Positions 12,601-22,341 of a DNA stretch of 64,000 nucleotides are shown here, in pieces. The DNA is from Tetrahymena elliotti 4EA. Lineage: Eukaryota > Ciliophora > Oligohymenophorea > Hymenostomatida > Tetrahymenidae. Position 1 is the first letter of the stretch. Every line of letters begins with the position of its first letter. The notes below the pieces were generated by a model, which saw nothing but the letters and a program-made list of their open reading frames with translations, ran no database searches and was not told the origin of the DNA. The stretch is from the NCBI GenBank assembly GCA_000231825.2, contig JH720329.1, forward strand, positions 425,118 to 489,117. Reading direction: 5' to 3'. The position numbers were made by a program, and so were the translations under genes.

Positions 12601-13780
12601 GTTAAAGCAACTTAAATGTGTAAGTTAGCTTTAGATAACCACCTACACTTACTATTGAAGAATAAATTTAAATATTTGATTTAGAAGAGAAACTAAAATG
12701 GCCAGAAATTTAATTGTAAAAAACTGAAGATGTATTGAAAATAATAGAAATAGAAATAAGTTATGCTATAGATTATAGTGCTTTCAACAAACGCAGCTAG
12801 TTCAATTTCTAGTCTAGGTTTATGATAGTTGATTGGATGTAGAGATAGTGCATGAAATTCTATTTAAAAAGAGAAACAACTCATAAAGCAATTTCTTACT
12901 TTGATATGTATTTTTCAAAAACACCAAATGTCAAAGAAGATAAATATTATATTATAGCTATTGCTTGTATATTTATTGCCTCCAAATAAGAAGTAATTTT
13001 TTTTTGCATAAATCTAAAAAATTTAAATATTTTTGTCATTAGGAAATATATCCTCCTTCATTAAATGATATTCTTTCAGGTTCATAATATGCATCATAAA
13101 AAACATTAATCAGCTAGCAAGAAATAGAAATAATTAAAGTAATTTTTTATTTATTTATTAGTTAGTTATTATTAATAATTTTAATTTTTGATAGAATCTT
13201 AAATGGAGACTCAATCCTATTACTGCATGTTATTGGATGGATTTAGCTATGGCTTAGTGGGATAAGATATAATCTATTTAAAATATATCTAATATTTACT
13301 TTAGAAAGAGAGAAGAGCAATCATATTAAAGATACAGAGAAGCTTATTAATTCTTAGATTATATATTACTTGACTCTAATAAAATGATATATTCTTTAAG
13401 ATTACTCTCAGTGACATCTCTCTATTTAGTTATTTGTAAAAATCACACAATTAATCCAGAGTAGCCTAATAACAAAATTGATTAGATATTATTGGAAAAT
13501 AATTACCCATAAATGTTCTAACTAACTATGAGCCAGATTAAATAATGCTCCAAGGAGCTAGTATAGTTTTTTTAAAACTTAACTTATGATTACGATTACC
13601 CAAATGCTATTAAATAAAATAACTTTAATTAGGTAAATTTACTTTAATTATTAATACCTTTAATAATTATTTTTTTTTACAATTTAATAGAAAAGTTATG
13701 AAGAATTTTTATCTTATTAGTCTTACAGTTAGTTTAACAAATATAATTTAGAAAATATATTACGTTGCTTAAATAATTGA
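6645..13780 (+). CDS. Cyclin-domain protein with an enormous Asn/Gln-rich N-terminus (5 exons, 2106 aa)
   Basis: Exons 6645-8090, 8742-12992, 13043-13138, 13195-13632 and 13691-13780 sum to 6321 nt (2106 codons plus TGA). Residues 1 to about 1820 are Asn/Gln/Ser/Lys-rich, without recognisable domains and low in hydrophobics. The cyclin box starts near residue 1825, with RFMIVDWMQRQCMKFYL (the MRxIL-type helix), then IAIACIFIASKQEEIYPPSL and, across an intron, LKWRLNPITACYWMDLAMAQ. These match the cyclin-E-like consensus (ASKxEEIYPP; LxWRLxPxT). A second all-helical repeat follows with SLRLLSVTSLYLVI. It should bind and activate a cyclin-dependent kinase. Cyclins are usually 300-600 aa; the extension is exceptional. 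The long first intron (8091-8741) is also atypical. CDK partner and cell-cycle phase cannot be told from sequence. Confidence 0.85.
8091..8741 (+). repeat. 651-nt intron of the cyclin gene with an internal tandem duplication
   Basis: It is flanked by CAA|GTAATAAA and TTTTAG|GAATAA, and removing it joins frames in phase 0. Inside, aaaatgctaaacagatagatgatttc (near 8213) recurs as aaaatgctaaatagatgatttc (near 8428), and attgacaaagattttttat...aaagatattaaaaatatctt (near 8357) recurs near 8620 with similar spacing. The intron therefore contains a unit of about 220 bp present twice. Confidence 0.65.
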
Positions 13781-14267
13781 AAATATAATTTTTATCTAAT
13801 ACATTACATACATATTTACTTAAATAAGTTATGACTTTACCATAATTATATTATTTTTTAATATTTTTTTAAATGAAATTATGAATTTATTTACCATTTC
13901 ATTAGGAGTATCAATAATGATGAAAACTAGCCAAATATGAATGATGATTATACAGAGTTAATTGTATAATCATTTTCATTTAACATGAATTTAAAATCGA
14001 GAAAGGTTTCTGATGATGATACTCATATTTATGTTCAAAATTACAAATTTAACTTCATTTACTTTTCATTCAAATTATATTAAAATTAAGCTCATATTAT
14101 CTCTTTTATCAGACTGCTTTTATGCAAAATTTATTAAATCTTAGCAAATCTATTATGGGCACTTTTTTTAATAAATGAATTTTTTTAATTAATAATCAAA
14201 ATAAAAATAAAAATTTTAGCTTGAAAAATATAATTTTTTTGTAAAGAGAGCTGACTTATAACGATGA
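13781..14267. other. Gap between convergent genes with an unassigned short coding-like segment
   Basis: Between the cyclin stop and the minus-strand phosphatase stop, a plus-strand frame around 13905-14060 encodes plausible protein (NNDENQPNMNDDYTELIVQ then MNLKSRKVSDDDTHIYVQN). It sits behind a possible acceptor (TTTCATTAG, ending about 13905). I could not connect it in phase to the last cyclin exon, so it is either an extra exon, a remnant, or chance. The rest is A/T sequence that must hold both 3' UTRs. Confidence 0.3.
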
Positions 14268-16393
14268 TCAGTTTTCATTTCTAAAAAGCTCTAGTAAAAA
14301 AACTGATTTTTTTTTTTGAGAATAAATGATTTTTTTAAAAATTTAATCAAATTAAAAAAATTAATACATTTTAGACTTAAAAAATGCTAAAATTAATAAC
14401 AGAGCTAAATTTGATAATTAAGTTTTTTGAAACCAAATTCTAAATAGAATTACTCTCCAATTCTGTAAAGATGAATCTATAAAAGATGTTATTTGATTTA
14501 ATTCCATTTTTTCTAGTATTCCATCAGTGAAACTACATAGAAATTTATCTTTTTAATTGTCTATGTCATAAATTGTAATTTCAAGCTCACTGCTAATCAA
14601 GCTTTTTAGGTCACTTATTTTACATGTTGGAAAATATTTTTTTTGTTAATACTCCTCAGTATTTTTGAATTCAAATTGTCCTAAACACCGAGATATAGTG
14701 ACTGTTCCCTTTTAATACATTCTGTTAAAGTGAAAAAAAGAGAATAATTTTTATTTACTTGTAATCTATTATCTTAAATAAAACCTCCTGAATTTTCTAT
14801 TCTTTTTGTTTCATCTTATCTAGAAGGGATGTGATCATTAGTTAGTCTAATTATTTAGTTTTCAGAAAGGATAACTGATTAGCAGTCACCCAACCACCCA
14901 GTAAATAAGCGGTTACCTAATACCAAATTAATAACTATTGTTGCTCCACAAATTTTAGAAACATTTGGATATTTAGTTAAAAATTAAAAATCTAAGTCAT
15001 AAATGATTTATTTCATGTTATCGACAACTTTTTAATTAAAATTTTAATCATTAAATTCAACATAGTTTGTATTGAATTAATTTTTTGTAATTTTTTCCAA
15101 GTTATCCTAAATAAATTTGGTACATTTATTTCCTCCTTATCCATCTATTACACAAATTAATGAGCTTTTATATTCTTTGCTTATTTCTTTAAAACATTTT
15201 TTTTAATTTAGAAAATGAATCAAAAAAGATATTACATAAATTTTCAACAATTAATATTCCATCTTCATTGGTTTTTCTTGTACCTTAATCTGAGATCTAT
15301 CCAAGATTGAACCTCTAATAGACAAATTTAAGATCTCCTAATTAAATGTGATCTTATGAGTTCATTCTAAAAGGTGTATTTTTTTCATTTATTTACATGT
15401 AAAGTAAGTTATTTTGAGATATTAACTCAATTTAATCATCTATTAAATTTACTTAGAGCAGTAAATTCTTTTTTATTTACTATTTAATCTAATTTTGTAA
15501 ATTTTCTAATTTAGTTTATGTTTTACTTTGGATTTATGTTTGTTGCATTTTTACAAAATTTTGTAAATCAGTTTTTGTAAACAAATGATTTTACTTGTTA
15601 TCAATATTTTTATTTTATAAATCTTCACAAATATTAGATAGACTTAGGCTACTTTCCATCTAACTTTAGCTTTGATTTTCTTATTACACAAATGACTCAT
15701 TATTAAGAAGATAGTTAGTTAACAAAGAGTTTTATTTATTTTAAATAATTTATTGCTAAAACATATGATTGTCAAGACCTTAAATAAACTAATATTATTT
15801 ATTAATGGTGACCCCTAACCAGTTAATAGATATATCAATAAATTATTTATTTTAAAATCTTAATTTATATTCATTTTTATATTTGCAATCAATCATTTTT
15901 TCTAATGATTCAATAAGTGATTTAATTTTATTAAACAAATATTTGTTATCATATTCTTCATTAAGTTTCTTTTCTAAATATTCTTTTAAATCACTTAATT
16001 TAGAATCTTTATGAAAAATGTAATTTTAAATAAAAAGAGAATCTTTGTGGGCATTTTTAAAGGTTTCAAGAGGTTCAAACTAATCAGCTACTTTTTTATG
16101 TTTAATATATAATTATTAACACAGATTAGTTAATTGATAACAACTTACCTTTTTCAATTTTGAATTACTAGCCATCAATCATAAAGATATTTTCATCAAT
16201 AGTAGACAATTCTTATCTAAAATACTAGGTTTATGGTGAATAAAATGTATTACCACCAACATGAACAAGATTAAATGAATCTATTGATGCATCATACTCA
16301 AAATAAGAATGTATCTCTGCTAAATTTGCTTCATGAATTATCATAGAAATATTTTTATCAGTTCCTGACCCAAATACTTCTCCATCAATAGAT
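14268..16393 (-). CDS. FHA domain-PP2C-type phosphatase fusion, possibly inactive (5' end unresolved)
   Basis: Exons on the minus strand: about 16393-16149, 16090-15236, 15186-14759 and 14708-14268. Phases agree at each 49-58 nt intron. The first exon encodes an FHA-like fold (EVFGSGTDKNISMII, then AEIHSYFEYD and a terminal MIDGQQFKI strand). A Gln-rich helical linker of about 250 aa follows. The PP2C domain begins at GQISDQGTRKTNEDGILIV, with VIDGQGG, then CGATIVI, GWLGDCQSVIL, LTNDHIPS, RIENSGGF, SRCLGQFEF and CSFTDGILEKM. Most metal-site Asp are present, but DGHGG reads DGQGG and the late DN(M/I) motif reads QN. The order of domains recalls phosphothreonine-dependent scaffolding phosphatases. 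The start codon lies in an upstream exon I could not find, and the extreme C-terminus (after residue WRVILFR) is uncertain. Confidence 0.7.
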
Positions 16394-16814
16394 CTTATTT
16401 AATTTTATGTATGATAAATAATTATTTTGATCAGAAAAAATGTATAAAAAATATGTAATTAATCATAATATGTTTTCTATACAAATTAATTGATTTATTT
16501 TTATATATTCCTGAAGTACAGAGTAGAGTATGGTTAAAAATACTCCTTTTTGATATTTAAGTTTCGAGTGCTTATTTACTCTCAAAGTAATTAATAACTG
16601 AGTAATCTTTCTTTAAATTCATAAACTTAAAAGATAATTTGTACAGATAATTTATTATTTTAAAGTTTAATTTAAATCTCTAAACAAACAAAGAAGTAAT
16701 ACTTTGAAATTACATTTACAAATCTGTTAACATCAAGTAGTATCAATTACTTGAAACTACATTTATAAGTAATGTCGAGTAATATTAATTACAATCAGAT
16801 TATAACCGACCAAA
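16394..16814. repeat. Region upstream of the phosphatase gene with a short tandem repeat
   Basis: It probably holds the 5' end of the minus-strand phosphatase gene, unresolved. A near-50-bp unit at 16701-16750 (ttgaaattacatttac ... tatcaattac) is repeated in diverged form at 16751-16792 (ttgaaactacatttat ... aatattaattac). No other gene is seen. Confidence 0.4.
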
Positions 16815-17033
16815 ATGGCTCATTCAATAAATATATCAAATGTAAAACTTTTTGAATATACAGACAGACAATTAAAGGTTAAATTTTCATAAGTTAATTG
16901 CCTGAAGGAGTTTATTAGATAAGGTTAAGAATGTATAATCTAAGATATTAACTAAGTAATATTTATTAAGAAAATTTATGTATCACTTAATATTTAATTT
17001 AAATTTATGTAAAAAAGATAAAAGAAAAATTGA
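16815..17033 (+). CDS. Small hypothetical ORF (72 aa)
   Basis: ATG 16815 to TGA 17031-17033, 73 codons with internal TAA as Gln. The first 45 residues (MAHSINISNVKLFEYTDRQL, then KVKFSQVNCLKEFIRQGQEC) have a protein-like mix of residues and follow a CAAAATGG start context. The last third is plain AT-rich and may be intron or UTR: a GTAATATTTATTAAG stretch at about 16958 could be a donor region. No family recognised. It may be exon 1 of a longer or broken gene. Confidence 0.35.
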
Positions 17034-19393
17034 AAATAATTTTTAAAATGAAGAAGAGTGTTTTTGGAGAAAAGATTTTTTTTGAGTGAGGCGAAATTAA
17101 ATATTATTAAATATTGAAATTATAAACATAAATTGAAAAAGGTAAAGATATTATGTTTGGTAGTTAGATTTTTAATATAGAGTTCTACACATACAATGTA
17201 ACTTGTTGATGAAACAAAGGTACTATGTAGAATTTAAGAGATTAAGAGATGAAAATTATTATTATTTTATTCATTTAATTGTTTTTATTATCTTTATTGT
17301 CTTTCCTTATTGATTTCTATCAAATATAGTCTGTCATTTATGCCAAGTAGTAAATATTCTACCATATATCATGTTTCTATTCTTTTTATCTTCTTTATTT
17401 TATTGGTTACTTCTCTAATAACTCTATTTTAGTTTCTTCAGTTGCCCTTTTGTCATTTTGAAGAGTATTAATACTTTATGGGACCCTTTTCTAACTCAAA
17501 GCTATGACTTAATTTTCTAAGCTACTATTAAGGGTAGTTATAAAGAAGAAGAAGAATTTTTTAACTAATTAAATTTTTTTAAAGTTGAATATTCAATTTG
17601 TGTGCTAACCATCATAGTTAGTTTTTTTAGCACTTGTTTCAATATATTGATCTATCTGTATTTAAATTATAGGTATTATAGTAAATTAAAATAGAAAGTA
17701 ACTAACTCATAGGTTAAATAGGTTTGTTAACTATTAATTATTTGTTTTATAGGGTGTTTTTTTGTTAAAAAAGTTATTATTGTTTTTACTTTTAAAGTTA
17801 AGTAAAAGAATTAAAAAAGCCCAAGTTATAAATATTAACTTAGGGTTCCATATATTAATTGAATGTTAGTTATTTAAATAGAAATTAAATAGTAAGAATT
17901 ATTATTTTTAAATAGTTTTTAATTTACTTGAAACTCAAAGTGTTGATTGTTTGATGTAATTTAATGAGTTTTTTTGCTATTATATTTAACAGATCAAAAT
18001 TATTCACAGTGCTGAATTAACTAAAACTTATTTATTAGTCAAGTTTCTCTTATTAGTTTTATTAGTAAAATCTATCAAAAAAATAAAATGAGCTCTTGGC
18101 TGTTTCATATCTTCAAGAAAAAATATTCTTAAGTGTCGATTGTTAATTTGGAAATTTAGCTATTGCATTATTTGTTAATTGATTTTAATTTATTTAAATA
18201 TAAAGTAGTGGCGTAACTAAATTTGTGATGGATGATAAATCAACACAACAGCTCAATCTATTTTTATGTATGATTTTTTGGTTGCATATTTTGTTGTAAA
18301 AAAATTTAAAGCTATAGTTAAGATGGAGCTTGAATGATTGATATTAATGTAGAAATTTATATCTGGCATAATATTATTTTTATTATTTGTTTATTTATTA
18401 TTTTTATGATATAAAAACCATAATTGATTTATCTTAGGAAGATGCTTGATGATGTAACTAACTAGCTAAATAACTAGTTTGTTAGTTGTTCAAAATAAAG
18501 AATTTAACTTGTCTACTCTTAAATGGTTATTCCTCTTGTATTCATTTAAGAAAAGTTAAAAATAGGGAACAATAAATTAATGTGCGTATGCAAAAGTCTA
18601 TCTTTTTCTTAGAATGGAACTTCATCCATATTGTTGATTTATTCATTTTCTCTTAATCGGGTTTGTAACTAATTTATTTTTTTTAGATAGAAGTTGTTGA
18701 CTAGTAAGCATTACTTATAAAAAAAGAATCCTCTTTTAACAGGTATTATTGGGCCATCTTAATAAAACCATTTAAAATATGTGTTTCATTCACTTAGTAA
18801 TTATGCATCTGATGTGATGTGATGTGTATGTACATGTTTGTTTATTTAAAAAAGGTTCATATATATGCTTCCTTTTATATGCTTCTTATTGTTCTTATTT
18901 GATGAGAAGAGAAATTAGATTTGCTCTTCTTTTATTAATTTGATTAATGGTGATAGCAAATTTAATTTAAAGTAAAAGAAATTTGATTATGAAGAAAAAT
19001 TAAACTGCTACTTACTTATTTTTCTCTCAGTATTTTTTGATGTTAATTTTTGCATATATTTCGGATGCGATAAATTAGCTTTGAATTTTAAATAAACAAA
19101 CACTTATATTGATTGGAAGCTAGAGAGAGCAAAAAATGAGCTCTACTTCATAATTGGTAGTTTAGAGAATACAATATCAATGTTATCCCCCTCAAAACTG
19201 CTTCCATAATATTGTTCATGGTGTTAAGTCAATCCCGCGCAAAATGTTAAATTGGCGGGGGATCAATGACTAGAAACTTATGTTATGAAATGGTAATATT
19301 TAAATTGTTAAAGTGATTCATTTTTTACATGAATAATGCAAACTAGCATGATTTTTAGAGAAAGAAGTTTAGTGTTCTTTCTCAGTGAGCTTC
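17034..19393 (-). other. Less AT-rich zone with open minus-strand frames; long 3' UTR or unresolved exons
   Basis: The plus strand is T-rich and the minus strand A/G-rich, unlike the evenly AT intergenic DNA elsewhere. Three minus-strand stretches are open with the ciliate code and look partly protein-like. About 19265-18786 holds CAGLTQHHEQYYGSSFEG and ends in TGA. About 18770-18240 holds RENEQINNMDEVPFQEKD and ends in TGA. About 17560-17330 holds KRVPQSINTLQNDKRATEET. I could not join them with phase-consistent introns. They may be exons of one or two genes, the long 3' UTR of the gene at 19394-20008, or relics. A short GATGT repeat lies near 18810-18830. Confidence 0.35.
19234..19259. promoter_or_regulatory. 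GC-rich hairpin CCCGC...GCGGG
   Basis: CCCGC (19234-19238) and GCGGG (19255-19259) can pair around a 16-nt A/T-rich loop. Adjacent bases are aat(CCCGC)gc and tg(GCGGG)gat. Runs of five or six G/C bases are rare in this window, so a perfect GC stem here is unusual. It lies about 135 nt past the stop of the 204-aa gene on the minus strand, so it could be an RNA structure in its 3' UTR. Confidence 0.3.
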
Positions 19394-20008
19394 TCACAAG
19401 AATTGGAATGTGGGTGGATCAAGAACACTTGGATCAGGACCTTCGAGATTAGAAAATGTTGCAAAATATTGAGTGCAAGATTAATTTCCTTTCTCTTCAT
19501 CAGAAGAAGATGAAGTCACAGATGCTGAAGAATTGATTGAAGAGTTTGTGTTTGAACACTGAGATGAACAGCTACTTTGCAAAAATAATTCTTCTGTTGT
19601 GCTAACTTCTTTGCAGCTAAACTTATCAAAGAGACAGAGTCCATCAACATAGATCTTAATACCTTTTGAGGTTGATAAATTGGATAAACTCAATTTTTAA
19701 GATAAAGAATAGGTTGAGGAATTTTATAATTTTTCAGATTTTTATTATTTCTTCTTCTATAGCTAATTTTTATGTTTATCATCATAAGCATTGTATTGAG
19801 AGTAGGCTAGTTGATAGGAAGCTTATTAGCTATAATTTGATCTACTCTTTTTGCTGTTAGTATTCTTTTAATAATAATATTAAGGTGCAAGCAAATCATG
19901 AATAGGAGATTGTTCATCATAATATTAAGAGGGAATGTACAATAACTGGTTCTAATCGGGATATTGGTTAACCTTTTTGTGTTTTTTATTCATCTAATAT
20001 TGGCTCAT
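19394..20008 (-). CDS. 204-aa Gln/Ser-rich protein with a C-terminal PNRC/Edc1-like motif
   Basis: The minus frame from ATG 20008 (MSQYQMNKK; a second in-frame ATG at 19993) to TGA 19394-19396 is 205 codons without introns. The N-terminal half is Tyr/Gln/Lys-rich. The centre has a compact stretch, GIKIYVDGLCLFDKFSCKE, followed by a Ser-rich acidic tract SSASVTSSSSDEEKG. The last 23 residues contain YFATFSNLEGPDPSVLDPPT followed by FQFL. This resembles the short decapping-activator motif of PNRC2 and yeast Edc1/2 (aromatic-Ala-Gly ... Phe ... Pro-x-Pro-Ser-x-Leu-Pro-x-Pro), which binds Dcp1. Tyr/Phe-Ala and Pro-Ser-x-Leu...Pro are kept, but Gly is Thr. A role in mRNA decapping is inference from this motif alone. 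Codons are less AT-rich than in neighbouring genes. Confidence 0.6.
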
Positions 20009-22341
20009 TTAATTATTTTATGGAATTAACTAAAGAATTTATTTTAAATTGATCTTTTAAAGATAATGAAGTTTAAGAGTGTGAATTGTTAGTTGGTTGG
20101 TTGTGAAAATGGTATTTGTTGCCTTGAAAAGGATATAAAAAGATTGGTAGGAGTCTTGCTTCTTTGAATCTTAATGAGTGTTGTAAATAGTTTGATAGCG
20201 CTAGTTGACTGACTACTTGACTTAATTATTTAAGTTGCTTTTTAAAAAGTAAGAAGTGATTGTTGGAGTTTCTTAATATCTTGAATTTCTTTCAAATAGA
20301 GAAGACTTTGATTATTTTCTCTGACAGATTAACACTTTTTAATTTCCTTTTGTTTCACACTGTGCTAATTATTTTTTATAAATTTTGTTTTTATATTAAT
20401 TATATGTTTTGTCTATATTTTCTTCTCAAAATGATCCTTTACAGACTAGACTGAATTTTAATCTTTTGAATTCCTTTCTTTCATGTGATTTATAAATCAT
20501 CAGTCATATATTTTTATTAATTAGTCGCTATTCATTTAATTATTAAAAACTCTCAAAAACCTTATCTCTATTATCTTCCATTTATTTTCATTGAAATACA
20601 AAACCTACTCAATCTTATAATGAAATATTATTATTTTTTGATAATTAAACTTTGCAAATAAAAATAAAAAGTTAGCCTATTAATTATTTATATACCAACT
20701 TTGGCTAATTTCTTATGATCATTATATTTACATAGCTATTCAATATTTTATTTCTATTTTATTTTAATTTAATTTTGTTATCAGGTCGAAATTATTAGAA
20801 ATTTGCCTTCAAATTTCATATCATTATTGTTTATGAAATCAAAATAAAATAAATAATAATTAACTCAAAAATGGTTAAATCTTAACAAAATAACAGCAAA
20901 AAAATAATTCTAAAATATTTATCTAAAAATTAATTAAAATTATTGAAGATTAAAAAATTAAGTTGAGAAAATTCATAGTAAAAATCTTATTTTTTTTTAA
21001 GTAAACTTTCCTTCATAAATACTTAAATAGAGCCAAATTAAAATACCAAATTCCAAACATTAAACTATAATTTTAGATTGAAAGATATTTATCACTCATG
21101 AATATTTAATTTTCATAAATTCTTTTTTTAAATCTAATTTAAAATATTTAATTCATTATTTTAAACAAAAATAATATTCTAAAACCATAGGGATTATTAG
21201 AGCATGAAAAAATGAAATTAATAAATAGAAATTAAAAAATAAGGCATATAAATCATCAATATTTTTTGTAAATAGATCTAAAAATGTAAAAATGAATGAA
21301 CTCATAGATTAAAAATTATTTATTATCTATTAAAAAACAATAAAATAAATTGCATATTCTATTTTTTGTTTTTATATAAATAAATTTAAAAAATCTAAAT
21401 TTTAGCAAAATTAAAAACTCGATAATTTTAAATAAAATAATTTTGTTGAAAACTTAAATATTTTTTCTAATCTCAAAAAGTATGTTAAAAAACATCTTTT
21501 GAATACCTAGGTTGAGCTGATTATCTGAAAAAAGAGACCTTTATTTAAAAACCTCTATTTTTTATGAGCCTAGCATTTTTATGAGTAAATGAATGTAGAA
21601 TTTAATAAAGAAATATTCTTCATGAATTAAATTTGACCTGACCTATTATTATTCTAGAACAAATTTAAACCTGTGTTTGTATTTTTTACTCCATTTAATC
21701 TTTTTTAACACTTAAAAGACTGTACTTGTAAAAAATTGTATAGATTTAAGAATAATATAGAAGATTAGCAATTTTTAATCAACCAGATAAATTGTATATT
21801 CACCTAATCAAGCAAGCACTTAAAATTATTACTACTAAAAATTTATTGGTCATTTTCTATTTTTATTTTTGAAATTAAAAAATCAATTTAAAATATTTTT
21901 TTTATTAAATAAAATTCTCTATCGTTAAATAGCGAAACTTTTTATTATTTATTATTAAAATTAACTGATTTTTCGACGATATTATTATTATTATTATTAC
22001 CAGAATATACAACCCTATAAATTTAAAATATTTTAATTAAAATTAACTTACATATTTTTTAAGTTTTTGAGTTTTAATTAGAAGAGAAAATATTAAAAAA
22101 TATTTATTAGTTTAATCTAGTAAATGGGTGTTAAAAGTTCATAGAACAATTATTTAAAGTTAAATTTTGTATTTATTTGATAATAAAAAGAAGCATTAAT
22201 TAAATATTAGTTTAATGCTAAAAAATGATCTTAATTTTATTGCTTTTTGGAAAACATATTGCTAATTTAATATTTAATAATAAGCTTATTAAATTTTACT
22301 TCTAAAAATTTTATTTATACAATAGCAAAGATAAAGGAAAT
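20009..22341. other. Long AT-rich intergenic region
   Basis: From 20009 to about 20450 the minus strand is still less AT-rich and open in places (for example KKLQQSLLTFQKATQIIKSS and QIPFSQPTNQQFTLLNF), probably the 5' UTR or an unresolved 5' exon of the 204-aa gene. From 20460 to 22341 I see only A/T sequence, including an (ATT)n microsatellite at about 21980-22000. The final part must contain the promoter of the first histidine kinase. Confidence 0.45.

Noticed and set aside
6645..13780. Hundreds of in-frame TAA and TAG taken as evidence of a pseudogene
   Set aside because: Every gene in the window uses them, domain motifs continue across them, and TGA is absent within exons; this is the ciliate code.
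19224..19244. E2F-like site TTTTGCGCGGG near the GC hairpin
   Set aside because: It does not fit the TTTSSCGC consensus exactly and is not near an evident promoter.
20260..20454. Plus-strand 64-codon ORF
   Set aside because: Hydrophobic, T-rich frame opposite A-rich minus-strand sequence; it looks like a composition shadow.
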